Source: Reyranella sp.
GTDB lineage: Bacteria; Pseudomonadota; Alphaproteobacteria; Reyranellales; Reyranellaceae
Direction: 5' to 3'
Assembly (NCBI RefSeq): GCF_030651995.1
Contig: NZ_JAUSBN010000035.1
Span: 62,001 to 126,000, forward strand
Length of the DNA stretch: 64,000 nt
Below the pieces are notes generated by a model that searched no databases, was not told where the DNA came from, and saw only the letters and a program-made list of their open reading frames with translations. Made by a program: the position numbers and the translations under genes. Shown here piece by piece: positions 9,689 to 19,446 of the stretch. Position 1 is the stretch's first letter. Every line of letters starts with the position of its first letter.

Positions 9689-9717
9689 GCCCGGCATCAG
9701 CCGGGCTTTTTCTTTTT
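9689..9717 (+). terminator. Rho-independent terminator of the liv operon
   Basis: GCCCGGC-ATCA-GCCGGGC followed by TTTTTCTTTTT; overlaps the 3' end of the convergent gene. Confidence 0.88.
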
Positions 9718-10329
9718 CGGCACCTGACCAACCCTCGGCGCAAGCCGTCGTATGTCGCTTGGCGTTCGCCGGTAGACTTCGGCAAACACGGCGTTGAACC
9801 GGCGCAGGCTGGTGAAGCCGGCGCGCACGGCCACCTCCAGCATTGGCAGCTGGGTCTGGTCGAGCAGGCGCTTGGCCCGCTGGACCCGCAGTGTCCGCGC
9901 GACCTGCAGCGGGCTGGCGCCGATGTGGCGCTGGAACAGCCGGTCGAGATGACGCGTGCCGATGCCGAGCCGTTCGGCAAGATCGTCGACGCCCGCACGG
10001 TCGAGCGCGCCGTCGCGGATCAGCCGCATGGCGCGCTGCACCGTCGTACGTGAGCCCAGCCACGCCGGCGAGAAGGGGGCCGTCTCGGGCCGGCAGCGCA
10101 GGCACGGGCGGAAGCCGGCGACCTCGGCAGCGGCGGCCGTCGGATAGAAGTGGACGTTCTTGCCCTGGGCGGGGCGCACCGGACAAACCGGCCGGCAGTA
10201 GATGCGGGTGGTGCGTACGCCGGAGAAGAAGCGGCCGTCGTAGCGACGGTCACGACCGACGCGGGCGCGTTCGCAGACCTCGTGGTCGAGCATGACGATG
10301 GAGTCCGATTCCGGCGAGTCGACTTTCAC
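9697..10329 (-). CDS. Ada-type metal-binding plus AraC-type HTH regulator (methylphosphotriester repair/activator module without the C-terminal methyltransferase)
   Basis: DGRFFSGVRTTRIYCRPVCPVRPA...CLRCRPE (four Cys of Ada N-domain) followed by AraC HTH (VDDLAERLGIGTRHLDRLFQRHIG). Confidence 0.85.
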   Translation of the reverse strand: MKVDSPESDSIVMLDHEVCERARVGRDRRYDGRFFSGVRTTRIYCRPVCPVRPAQGKNVHFYPTAAAAEVAGFRPCLRCRPETAPFSPAWLGSRTTVQRAMRLIRDGALDRAGVDDLAERLGIGTRHLDRLFQRHIGASPLQVARTLRVQRAKRLLDQTQLPMLEVAVRAGFTSLRRFNAVFAEVYRRTPSDIRRLAPRVGQVPKKKKPG

Positions 10330-10351
10330 CGCTCATGTTACTTCGCGCGGC

Positions 10352-11029
10352 ATGACGATCAACGTTCTGGACAATCCGGTTTGGCACGCCCTCGTGGGGC
10401 CGCATCGACATCACGCCATCGGCCGTGGAGCGGCCCGCCACTATCCGCGCGACATCGCGCCATTCTCCGCGATCCTCGAGCCGTCCGATCAGGCCTACGC
10501 CGACCTTGCCGCGGATCTTCCGGTCGGCACCGAGGCACGCCTGTTCCGTCCGATGGAGGAGCCGCTTCCAGCCGGTTGGGAGGACCTCGGTCGCTTCCCC
10601 ATGCTGCAGATGGTGGCGACGCGGACTCCGGAGAAGGATGACGACGCAGGTTCGACACTCTCGTCCGCCGACGCTGGGGCAATGCTCGATCTCGTGGCGC
10701 TTGCCCAACCCGGTCCGTTCGGCCGCCGTACGCCGTTGCTGGGCCGCTATCTCGGCGTCTGGAAGGCAGATCGGCTCATGGCCATGGCGGGCGAGCGGCT
10801 GCGCGTGCCGGGCCATGTCGAGCTGAGCGCAATCTGCGTCCATCCGGAGGCGCGGGGACAGGGACACGCGGCCAGGCTCGTGCGCAGGCTGATGCGGCTG
10901 GCTTTCGACAACGACGAAGGGCCATTCCTGCACGTTCGGCCCGACAACAGGCCGGCGATCGACCTCTATCATCACCTGGGCTTCGAAATCCGCCGCGAAC
11001 TGATGGTCCTGTGGCGCCGGCCTGGATGA
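10352..11029 (+). CDS. GNAT-family N-acetyltransferase
   Basis: VELSAICVHPEARGQGHAARLVRRLMRLAFDNDEGPFLHVRPDNRPAIDLYHHLGFEIR. Confidence 0.85.
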   Translation: MTINVLDNPVWHALVGPHRHHAIGRGAARHYPRDIAPFSAILEPSDQAYADLAADLPVGTEARLFRPMEEPLPAGWEDLGRFPMLQMVATRTPEKDDDAGSTLSSADAGAMLDLVALAQPGPFGRRTPLLGRYLGVWKADRLMAMAGERLRVPGHVELSAICVHPEARGQGHAARLVRRLMRLAFDNDEGPFLHVRPDNRPAIDLYHHLGFEIRRELMVLWRRPG

Positions 11030-12195
11030 GCGAAGGGGCCGACCGCCACGGCGCGCGAGTCCGCTGGACCGCTTTCGTCGTTGCCGTATTCGGCTGGGGC
11101 GTGGGCTTCTACGGGCCAGCCGTCTATCTGCCGGTGCTGCATCAGACGCGCGGCTGGTCGCTCTCGATCCTGTCTGCGGCGATCACGGCGCATTACCTCG
11201 TGAGCGCCGTCCTGATCATTACCTTGCCCGATGCTTACCGGTGCTTCGGCATGGTGCGTGTCACGGTGATCGGCACGCTGTGTGGCGCGGCAGGTGCGAT
11301 TGCGTGGGGGAGTGCGCAGCAGCCATGACAGCTCGTGCCCGCTCTGCTGCTGAGCGGCGCGGGATGGGCCGCAATGAGTGGGGCAGCGCTCAATGCGATG
11401 GTGTCGCCCTGGTTCGAGCGCGATCGGCCCAAGGCCCTGAGCATGGCGTTCAACGGCGCGAGCGTCGGCGGCATCGTGTTCGTGCCACTCTGGATGGCTC
11501 TCGCAAGCGGCTTCGGCCTGGCGCCGGCAGCCTTCCTCGTGAGCGTGGCTATGGTTGTGATCGTCTGCCCCCTGGCATGCCGCGTCCTGCGGCGTCAGCC
11601 GACAGTCGCCGTGTCGAAGGCGCTGCCGTTGCCGCGTCTTGCCCTTCTGCGGCAGCCGCGTTTCCTGACGATCTCACTGGCCTTTGCCCTCGGCCTGTTC
11701 GCACAGATCGGGCTCTTCGCGCATCTGATCGCAAGGCTCGAGCCTGAGCTCGGGCCAGGCCTGGCGGCTGGGGCGATCAGTCTGATCACGGTTTGCGCCG
11801 TCGTGGGACGTACCTTGCTGGGGGCGTTTCTGGGCGAGCATGATTGCAGGCTCGTCGCGGCGGCCAGCCTGCTGATGCAGACCGCAGGCTCGCTGCTGCT
11901 GGCGCTGGGGGAGGGCAGCCCTGTGCTGACGGCGGGCTGTATCCTGTTTGGACTGGGGGTTGGGAACCTGGTCTCCCTGCCGCCGCTGATCGCCCAGCGC
12001 GAGTTCCGGCTCGCCGATGTCGGGACCGTGGTCGCTCTCGTGACCGCCATCAACCAAACGGTGTTTGCCTTCGCGCCGGCTATATTCGGTGGCTTGCGCG
12101 ATTGGATGGGCAGCTATCTTGTGTCATTTCTGGTGGCGGCGGCCCTCCAGGCCCTCGCAGCGGCGATCGTCGTATCAGGCAGACGATTTTCCTGA
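11026..12195 (+). pseudogene. MFS transporter interrupted by an in-frame TGA at 11326..11328
   Basis: ORFs 11026..11328 and 11335..12195 are in the same frame and together give a full-length MFS protein (...IAWGSAQQP*QLVPALLLSGAGWAAMSGAALNAMVSPWF...). Confidence 0.75.
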
Positions 12196-12305
12196 GCCGT
12201 TTCAGTGTCTTGTGGGTCACTTTCCACGATTTTGCGAAACGGTGACATCGCGCCCCCGGATATGGTATCGGGGGGCTCAATAGCTAGAGGGGGTCGATCG
12301 TCGAT

Positions 12306-12746
12306 ATGCCGGGGGGCGCCATCGCGGTCGCGTCGGATCATGCCGGCTTCGACCTGAAGGAAATTCTCAAGCGCGACCTGCAGGAAGCAGGTCACGAGGT
12401 GCTGGATCTCGGCACCCATTCGACCGCATCCGTCGACTATCCCGACTTCGGACGGGCCATGGGCGACGCTATCGCTGCGGGCAAGGCCGAGCGCGGCGTC
12501 CTCGTTTGTGGCAGCGGGATCGGCATTTCCATGGCGGCCAATCGCAATCCCAAGGTTCGCGCAGTCCTCGCGCACGATGTGACCTCGGCGCGGCTCTCGC
12601 GCGAACACAACGATGCGAACGTCATCGCCTTCGGTCAGCGCCTGACCGGCATCGAGGTCGCCCGCGAGGCCTTGAAGATGTTCCTCGCTACCAAGTTCGA
12701 AGGCGGCCGCCATGTCGGCCGAGTCGAGAAGCTTTCAAAGGGTTGA
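12306..12746 (+). CDS. rpiB: Ribose-5-phosphate isomerase B
   Basis: [43 protein letters not shown]. Confidence 0.93.
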   Translation: MPGGAIAVASDHAGFDLKEILKRDLQEAGHEVLDLGTHSTASVDYPDFGRAMGDAIAAGKAERGVLVCGSGIGISMAANRNPKVRAVLAHDVTSARLSREHNDANVIAFGQRLTGIEVAREALKMFLATKFEGGRHVGRVEKLSKG

Positions 12747-12751
12747 GTATC

Positions 12752-14059
12752 ATGAGCCAAGCCGCTGCCAAGATGGGTGATTCCCCGCTGCCGATGTTCA
12801 CCATGGGCGTCGCCGAGTCCGATCCGGCGATCGACGCCGTCCTGAAGGGTGAACTCCATCGCCAGCGCGAGCAGATCGAGCTGATCGCCTCGGAGAATAT
12901 CGTCTCGCGCGCCGTGCTCGAGGCCGCGGGCTCGGTGCTGACCAACAAGTATGCCGAGGGCTATCCGCGGCGCCGCTACTATGGCGGCTGCGAGGAGGTC
13001 GACAAGGCCGAGGATCTCGCGATCGAGCGCGCGAAGAAGCTCTTCGACTGCTCGTTTGCCAACGTACAGCCGCACTCGGGCGCGCAGGCCAACCAGGCCG
13101 TGTTCATGGCGTTGCTGCAGCCGGGCGACACGTTCCTCGGCATGGCGCTCGACCAGGGCGGGCATCTCACCCACGGCTCGCCGGCCAACCAGTCGGGCAA
13201 GTGGTTCAAGGTCGTGTCCTACGGGCTGAAGCCCGACACGCACCTGATCGACTACGAGCAGATGGAGGAGGCGGCCCGCCGCGAGAAGCCGAAGCTGATC
13301 ATCGCCGGCGCCTCGGCCTACTCCCGCCACATCGACTGGGCGCGCTTCCGCAAGGTGGCCGACGAGATCGGCGCCTACTTCATGGTCGACATGGCGCACT
13401 ATGCCGGCCTGGTCGCGGCCGGCGTATACCCGAGCCCGCTGCCGCATGCCCATGTCGTGACGACGACGACGCACAAGACGCTGCGCGGCCCGCGCGGCGG
13501 CATGATCCTGTCGAACGACGCCGAACTCGGGAAGAAGATCAACTCGGCGGTGTTCCCCGGCCTGCAGGGCGGTCCGCTGATGCACATCATCGCCGCCAAG
13601 GCGGTGGCGTTCGGCGAGGCGCTCAAGCCCGACTTCAAGGTGTATGCGCAGAACGTGATCGACAATGCGCGCGCGCTGGCGGCGACGCTGACCGAGCGCG
13701 GCCTGAAGATCGTCTCCGGCGGTACCGACAGCCACGTCATGCTGGTCGACCTGCGGCCGAAGAAGGCGACAGGCGTGTCGGCGGAGAAGGTGCTCGACCG
13801 CGCCGGTATCACGACGAACAAGAACAGCATCCCGGGCGATCCGGAGAAGTACACGATCACCTCGGGCGTACGCCTTGGCACGCCGGCGGGAACGACGCGT
13901 GGCTTCGGGGTCGTCGAGTTCCAGCAGATCGGCCATCTGATCGCCGACGTGCTCGACGGCATCGCCAAGAACGGTCCGGACGGCGACGCCCAGGTCGAAG
14001 CCCAGGTCCGCGCCAAGGTGCATGCCCTTTGCGCGCGCTACCCGCTCTACCGCGACTGA
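12752..14059 (+). CDS. glyA: Serine hydroxymethyltransferase
   Basis: [56 protein letters not shown]. Confidence 0.97.
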   Translation: MSQAAAKMGDSPLPMFTMGVAESDPAIDAVLKGELHRQREQIELIASENIVSRAVLEAAGSVLTNKYAEGYPRRRYYGGCEEVDKAEDLAIERAKKLFDCSFANVQPHSGAQANQAVFMALLQPGDTFLGMALDQGGHLTHGSPANQSGKWFKVVSYGLKPDTHLIDYEQMEEAARREKPKLIIAGASAYSRHIDWARFRKVADEIGAYFMVDMAHYAGLVAAGVYPSPLPHAHVVTTTTHKTLRGPRGGMILSNDAELGKKINSAVFPGLQGGPLMHIIAAKAVAFGEALKPDFKVYAQNVIDNARALAATLTERGLKIVSGGTDSHVMLVDLRPKKATGVSAEKVLDRAGITTNKNSIPGDPEKYTITSGVRLGTPAGTTRGFGVVEFQQIGHLIADVLDGIAKNGPDGDAQVEAQVRAKVHALCARYPLYRD

Positions 14060-14093
14060 CAAGGCGCAAAGCCGGAACAAATAGGGGAACTAG

Positions 14094-14561
14094 ATGCGCT
14101 GCCCATTCTGCGGTCACGAGGACACACAGGTTAAGGACTCGCGGCCGACCGACGACAATTCGGCGATTCGCCGGCGGCGCTATTGCCCCTCCTGCGGTTC
14201 GCGCTTCACGACCTTCGAGCGCGTGCAGCTGCGCGAGCTGACGGTGGTCAAGAAGAACGGGCAGCGCGTGCAATTCGATCGCGACAAGCTGGCGCGTTCC
14301 ATACAGGTCGCCTGCCGCAAGCGGCCGGTCGATCCGGAGCGGATGGAGCGCGTGGTGAACGGCATCGTGCGCCGCCTCGAGAGTTCCGGCGAGAGCGAGA
14401 TTCCCTCGACCCAGATCGGCGAGCTGGTGATGGACGCGTTGCGCGCGCTCGATCCGGTGGCCTATGTCCGGTTCGCCTCGGTCTATCGCAACTTCCGCGA
14501 GGCCCGAGACTTCGAGGAGTTCATCTCCGACCTGGCCGATACCGCCCACTTCAAGGATTGA
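14094..14561 (+). CDS. nrdR: Transcriptional repressor NrdR
   Basis: [45 protein letters not shown]. Confidence 0.97.
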   Translation: MRCPFCGHEDTQVKDSRPTDDNSAIRRRRYCPSCGSRFTTFERVQLRELTVVKKNGQRVQFDRDKLARSIQVACRKRPVDPERMERVVNGIVRRLESSGESEIPSTQIGELVMDALRALDPVAYVRFASVYRNFREARDFEEFISDLADTAHFKD

Positions 14562-14566
14562 CGCCG

Positions 14567-15658
14567 ATGATGCGCGCAGCGCTCGCGCTGGCGCGGCGGT
14601 CGCTCGGCAGAACCTGGCCCAATCCCGCCGTCGGCTGCGTGATCGTGCGGGACGGGCACGTGATCGCCCGTGGAAGGACGAGAGACCGCGGCCGGCCGCA
14701 CGCCGAGGCCGACGCGATCGCGGAGGCGGCAAGGGCCGGCCTGTCGCTGAAGGGCGCCACGGCTTACGTCACCCTGGAACCCTGCTCGCATCACGGCCGC
14801 ACCCCGCCCTGTGCCGATGCGCTGGTGGCGGCCGGCGTTGCTCGTGTCGTGTCCGCGCTCGAGGATCCGGATCCGCGGGTGATGGGGCAGGGGCATGCGC
14901 GGCTGAAGGCGGCCGGGATCGCCGTCGAGGTCGGGGAGGGCGCCGCCGACGCGGCCGAGATCAATGCCGGCTTCCTGTTGCGGGTCCGTGAGGGCCGCCC
15001 CCTCTTTCACCTCAAGATGGCGGGCTCGCTCGACGGTCGCATCGCGACCGCTTCGGGAGAGAGCAAATGGATCACCGGCGAGGCCGCGCGCGGCGACGGT
15101 CACCGACTGCGGGCCATCCACGACGCGATCCTGGTCGGCGCCGCGACGGCGTCCGCCGACGACCCGGAACTCACCTGCCGTCTCCCGGGGCTCGCGGCAC
15201 GCTCGCCCGTTCGGATCGTCCTCGATTCGCAGGCGCGCCTGTCGCCCAGGTCCAAACTCGCGACGTCCGCGCGGGTGACGCCGGTGTGGCTGGTCTGCAC
15301 GAGGTCCGCGCCGGCCGATCGACGGGAGACGCTGAACGCGCTCGGCGTGGAGATCGTCGAAGTCGAGGAGGGCCGCGACGATCGCATCGATGTCCTGGCG
15401 GCCGCCCGGGCGTTGGGCGGGCGGGGGCTGACACGGATTCTCGTGGAAGGCGGCGGCCAGGTTGCCGCCTCGTTCCTGAAGGCGGGTCTCGTCGACGGCA
15501 TTTCGAGCTACCGGGCAGGTTTGGTCCTTGGCGGAGACAGCCGCTCTGCGGTCGGCGGACTGGAATTTGCACGGTTGGGTTCCGCGCCCCGGTTCCGGCT
15601 GGTTTCGGCGCGGCTACTGCAGGGCGACACGCTGGAAACCTGGCGGCGAGAGGACTAA
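14567..15658 (+). CDS. ribD: Bifunctional pyrimidine deaminase/reductase RibD
   Basis: ALALARRSLGRTWPNPAVGCVIV; HAEADAI; TLEPCSHHGRTPPC; KMAGSLDGRIATASGESKWITG. Confidence 0.95.
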   Translation: MMRAALALARRSLGRTWPNPAVGCVIVRDGHVIARGRTRDRGRPHAEADAIAEAARAGLSLKGATAYVTLEPCSHHGRTPPCADALVAAGVARVVSALEDPDPRVMGQGHARLKAAGIAVEVGEGAADAAEINAGFLLRVREGRPLFHLKMAGSLDGRIATASGESKWITGEAARGDGHRLRAIHDAILVGAATASADDPELTCRLPGLAARSPVRIVLDSQARLSPRSKLATSARVTPVWLVCTRSAPADRRETLNALGVEIVEVEEGRDDRIDVLAAARALGGRGLTRILVEGGGQVAASFLKAGLVDGISSYRAGLVLGGDSRSAVGGLEFARLGSAPRFRLVSARLLQGDTLETWRRED

Positions 15659-15667
15659 GTAGCGGCC

Positions 15668-16270
15668 ATGTTTACAGGCATAGTGACTGATATCGGCGAG
15701 ATCGTCTCGGTCGACCCGGGCGGCAAGGAAGGCGACCGCCGGTTCGTGATCGCCACGAAACACGACATGACGCCGATTGCCATCGGCGCCTCGATCGCCT
15801 GCTCGGGCTGCTGCCTGACCGTGATCGAGAAGAAGGCCGGCGGGTTCGCCGTGGAGGTCTCGGCAGAGAGTCTCGACAAGACGCACCTGGGGGACTGGAC
15901 CGTCGGAAGCCGCCTCAACCTCGAACTGTCGTTGAAGCTCGGCGACGAGTTGGGCGGTCATCTGGTCTATGGTCACGTCGACGGCGTGGGAAAGATCGCG
16001 TCGATGACACCGGAAGGCGGCAGCGTGCGCTTCGTGTTCGAGGCGCCGACCGAAGTGGCGCGGTTCGTTGCGGCGAAGGGCTCCATTGCAATCGACGGTA
16101 TTTCGCTCACAGTCAATGAAGTGGATGGCAATCGCTTCGGGGTGAACGTGATTTCACATACCCAGGCGGTCACGACGCTGGGACAGGCCCGGGTCGGCCA
16201 GAGGGTCAACCTTGAGGTGGATATGCTCGCGCGTTACGTTGCGCGATTGTTGGAGCATCAGAAATCATGA
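15668..16270 (+). CDS. ribE: Riboflavin synthase
   Basis: MFTGIVTDIGEI...ACSGCCLTV; internal duplication with IDGISLTVNEV. Confidence 0.95.
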   Translation: MFTGIVTDIGEIVSVDPGGKEGDRRFVIATKHDMTPIAIGASIACSGCCLTVIEKKAGGFAVEVSAESLDKTHLGDWTVGSRLNLELSLKLGDELGGHLVYGHVDGVGKIASMTPEGGSVRFVFEAPTEVARFVAAKGSIAIDGISLTVNEVDGNRFGVNVISHTQAVTTLGQARVGQRVNLEVDMLARYVARLLEHQKS

Positions 16271-17418
16271 GTGCGCTCGAAAAGGACGCTTGGCGGATCA
16301 CCTTCGCCGAGGTGAAGGCCGCCGCCGAGGACATCATCGAGGAGGCCCGCAAGGGCCGGATGTTCATCCTCGTCGATGACGAGGATCGTGAGAACGAGGG
16401 CGACCTGGTGATCCCGGCCCAATGGGCGACGCCCGACGCGATCAACTTCATGGCCAGGCACGCGCGCGGCCTGATCTGCCTGGCCCTCACGCGCGATCGG
16501 GTCGAACAGCTCGGCCTGCCACTGATGTCGCAGAACAACCGCACCCGTCACTCGACGGCCTTCACCGTTTCGATCGAGGCGCGCGAAGGCGTGACGACCG
16601 GCATCTCGGCTGCCGATCGCGCGCGCACCGTTTCCGTCGCAATCGACCCGTCATGCGGACCGCAGGATATCGTGACGCCCGGCCACGTCTTCCCGCTGGT
16701 CGCCCGCGACGGCGGCACGCTGGAGCGTACCGGCCACACCGAGGCCGCGGTCGATCTCGCCCGTCTGGCGGGCCTCAATCCGGCCGGCGTGATCTGCGAG
16801 ATCATGAACGACGACGGCACGATGGCCCGCCGCAACGATCTGATTACCTTCGCGCAGCGCCACGGGCTCAAGATCGGCACCATCGCCGACCTGATCGCCT
16901 ATCGCCGCCGCTACGATTCGATCGTGAAGCGCATCAGCGAGACCACGCTCGACAGCACCTGGGGCGGCGACTTCCGCTGCGTCGTCTACGTGAACAAGGT
17001 GACGATGGCGCAGCACGTCGCCCTGGTGAAGGGTGATCCCGCGGCGGGCGGTCCCGTCATGGTCCGTATGCATGCCGTCAACATGTTCACCGACACGCTG
17101 GGGCAGCGCAGCGGCGGCCGGGGCGGCGAGATCGAGGCCTCGATGCGCGAGATTTCCAAGGAAGGCCGCGGCGTCATCGTGCTGATCCGCGAGCCGCTCA
17201 CCGTCGTTCTGGCCGAGCAGCGCCGCCGCGCCGGCGAACCGATCGAGCCGTCGGGGCAGGAGTTGCGTGATTACGGTGTCGGCGCCCAGATCCTGCTCGA
17301 TCTCGGCGTGAAGGAAATGGTGCTGCTCAGCAATTCGCAGAAGAGCGTCGTCGCTCTCGAGGGCTTCGGCCTCACGATCGTCGCCCAGAAGCCGGTTCCC
17401 GGCCGCGCAAAGGTCTGA
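16267..17418 (+). CDS. ribB: 3,4-dihydroxy-2-butanone-4-phosphate synthase fused to a degenerate GTP cyclohydrolase II-like domain (RibBX-type)
   Basis: DHBP synthase core [30 protein letters not shown]-terminal GCH2-like domain lacks the zinc Cys triad and the RQEGRGIGL-type motif. Confidence 0.88.
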   Translation: MSALEKDAWRITFAEVKAAAEDIIEEARKGRMFILVDDEDRENEGDLVIPAQWATPDAINFMARHARGLICLALTRDRVEQLGLPLMSQNNRTRHSTAFTVSIEAREGVTTGISAADRARTVSVAIDPSCGPQDIVTPGHVFPLVARDGGTLERTGHTEAAVDLARLAGLNPAGVICEIMNDDGTMARRNDLITFAQRHGLKIGTIADLIAYRRRYDSIVKRISETTLDSTWGGDFRCVVYVNKVTMAQHVALVKGDPAAGGPVMVRMHAVNMFTDTLGQRSGGRGGEIEASMREISKEGRGVIVLIREPLTVVLAEQRRRAGEPIEPSGQELRDYGVGAQILLDLGVKEMVLLSNSQKSVVALEGFGLTIVAQKPVPGRAKV

Positions 17419-17420
17419 AC

Positions 17421-17909
17421 ATGTCGACACGGACGGAAAATCCGACCGCCCGGCCGGCGGTCGCGGGCGTCAAGGGCGCGCGCATCCTGATCGTGGAGTC
17501 GCGCTACTATGCCGACATCGCCGATGCGCTCATCGAGGGCGCGGAGCGCGAGATCGCGAAGAACGGCGCGAAGTCGGAGCGCGTCCTCGTACCGGGCGCC
17601 TTCGAAATCCCTGGCGCGATTGCGCTGGCGGCCGGCAAGAAGGGCAGGCGCTACGACGGTTATGTCGCTCTGGGCTGTGTGATCCGCGGAGAAACCACGC
17701 ACTACGACTATGTCTGTGGCGAGAGCGCGCGCGGTCTGATGGATCTCGCCGTCCAGAAGAAGCTCGCCATCGGCTACGGCATCGTCACCGTCGAGAATGT
17801 CGAGCAGGCGCGGGCGCGTGCCTTCACCGACCGCGGCGACAAGGGCGGCGACGCGGCCCATGCCTGTCTCGCCATGGTGGCGCTCGGCCGTCGCTGGAAC
17901 AAGACGTGA
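17421..17909 (+). CDS. ribH: 6,7-dimethyl-8-ribityllumazine synthase
   Basis: RILIVESRYYADIADALIEGAE...VPGAFEIPGAIALA...ALGCVIRGETTHYDYVC. Confidence 0.95.
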   Translation: MSTRTENPTARPAVAGVKGARILIVESRYYADIADALIEGAEREIAKNGAKSERVLVPGAFEIPGAIALAAGKKGRRYDGYVALGCVIRGETTHYDYVCGESARGLMDLAVQKKLAIGYGIVTVENVEQARARAFTDRGDKGGDAAHACLAMVALGRRWNKT

Positions 17910-18376
17910 GCGACGCCAAGCCGGCCGGCCCCAGCCGTCGCCAGGCCGCACGGCTGGCGGCGGTGCAGGCGCTCTATCAATGGCAGGAGGGGCAGGACGC
18001 CCCGGCCGAGATCGTCGAGCAGTTCCTGAAGGTCCGGACCGGAGAGTCGGGCGAGGGCGGCATGCGCCGCGATGCCGACAAGCCGCTGTTCAAGGATGTG
18101 GTCGAGGGCACCGCCAGCAAGCGCGACGAACTGGAGGCGCTCGTGTCGGCCTCGCTGGCGCAGGATTGGACCTGGGCGCGGGTGGACCGCCTGGTGCGTG
18201 CCATTCTTCTCGCTGGCGCCTACGAACTCGCGCACCGCCACGATGTGCCGTTGCGCGTCGTCATCAACGAGTATGTCGAGATCGCCCACGCTTTCTACGA
18301 CAAGGGCGAGCCGAGCTTCATCAACTCCGTTCTCGACCGCGTGGCACGCCAGGCGCGGCCGTCCGACCAGAAGTAG
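17906..18376 (+). CDS. nusB: Transcription antitermination factor NusB
   Basis: RRQAARLAAVQALYQWQ; RAILLAGAYELAHRHDVPLRVVINEYVEIAHAF. Confidence 0.95.
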   Translation: MSDAKPAGPSRRQAARLAAVQALYQWQEGQDAPAEIVEQFLKVRTGESGEGGMRRDADKPLFKDVVEGTASKRDELEALVSASLAQDWTWARVDRLVRAILLAGAYELAHRHDVPLRVVINEYVEIAHAFYDKGEPSFINSVLDRVARQARPSDQK

Positions 18377-18382
18377 ACTGTC

Positions 18383-19369
18383 ATGGCGCGGGCGCGGCGG
18401 GTCGGCGAATTCGAACTGATCGCCCGCTACTTCGCGCCGCTCGCCCGTGACTTCGAGGGGGCGGGCGGTCTCCAGAGCGACAATGCTTTCCTGCCGGCGG
18501 ACGCGCGGCGTGACCTGGTGGTCAAGACCGACACGATCGTGGCGGGTGTGCATTTCCTGGCCGACGATCTGCCCGGGCGCATTGCCGCCAAGGCGCTCCG
18601 GGTCTGCCTGTCCGATCTGGCCGCCGGGGGCGCGACGCCGTTCATCTATCAACTCTCGCTCGCCTTGCCTTCGACCTGGGAGGAGGCCTGGGTTGCGGCC
18701 TTCGCCAAAGGGCTGGCTGCAGACCAGCGCCGCTTCGGCATTGTCCTCTGTGGCGGCGACACGGTCGTAACGCCCGGGCCGCTCACGATCACCATCACCG
18801 CGTTCGGCCGGGTTGGGCGGGGCGAGGGCGTGACCCGCGCAGGCGCGCGGGCAGGGGACGAGGTCTGGGTGAGCGGCACGATCGGCGATGGGGCGCTCGG
18901 CCTGCTGGCGGCGCAAGGCGCCCTGCCGGTGTTGACGGCACGACAACGTGCCTTTCTCGAGACTCGCTATCGCCTGCCGCAGCCGCGCTGCATCTTGGGA
19001 CCACTTCTGCCCGGGGTCGTGACGGCGATGGCCGATGTTTCAGACGGGCTGTTGGCGGATGCAGGCCACATTGCCGACGCCTCCCGGCTGGCTGTGAGCG
19101 TCGAACGCGACGACGTCCCCCTGTCGCCGGCCGCTCGTGCCGCCGTGGCGGCGAATCCCGGCCTGTGGGCGAACGTCCTGGGCGGCGGCGACGACTATGA
19201 GCTGGTGATGGCGGTGCCGGTGCGTCGGCGGGAGGCGTTGCAGGCCGCCGCGCGTAGGGCCGGCATCCGGATCACGTGCATCGGCCGCTTCGCCCGCGGC
19301 ACCGGGGTCGCGGTGACGTCTTGCGGCAGAATCGTCGAGGCCCCCCGTAAAGGATATGTTCACTTCTAG
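18383..19369 (+). CDS. thiL: Thiamine-phosphate kinase
   Basis: GEFELIARYFAPL; VVKTDTIVAGVHF; ALRVCLSDLAAGGATP; MADVSDGLLADAGHIA; GGGDDYELV. Confidence 0.93.
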   Translation: MARARRVGEFELIARYFAPLARDFEGAGGLQSDNAFLPADARRDLVVKTDTIVAGVHFLADDLPGRIAAKALRVCLSDLAAGGATPFIYQLSLALPSTWEEAWVAAFAKGLAADQRRFGIVLCGGDTVVTPGPLTITITAFGRVGRGEGVTRAGARAGDEVWVSGTIGDGALGLLAAQGALPVLTARQRAFLETRYRLPQPRCILGPLLPGVVTAMADVSDGLLADAGHIADASRLAVSVERDDVPLSPAARAAVAANPGLWANVLGGGDDYELVMAVPVRRREALQAAARRAGIRITCIGRFARGTGVAVTSCGRIVEAPRKGYVHF

Positions 19370-19446
19370 TGAAGCACACCTTCTCATAGCTGCACTGCGT
19401 GGCGCACCATGGCGTCGGCAGGGCGCCTAACTAGAGTGCCGGCCCA

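Noticed and set aside
11326-11328. Second selenocysteine candidate in the MFS gene
   Set aside because: No UxxC or Cys-homolog context, no convincing SECIS hairpin, and the position fits a conserved Trp; nonsense mutation or sequencing error is more likely.
12247-12275. GCCCCCGGATATGGTATCGGGGGGC hairpin upstream of rpiB as a terminator
   Set aside because: Short stem, long loop and no T-tract; insufficient evidence.
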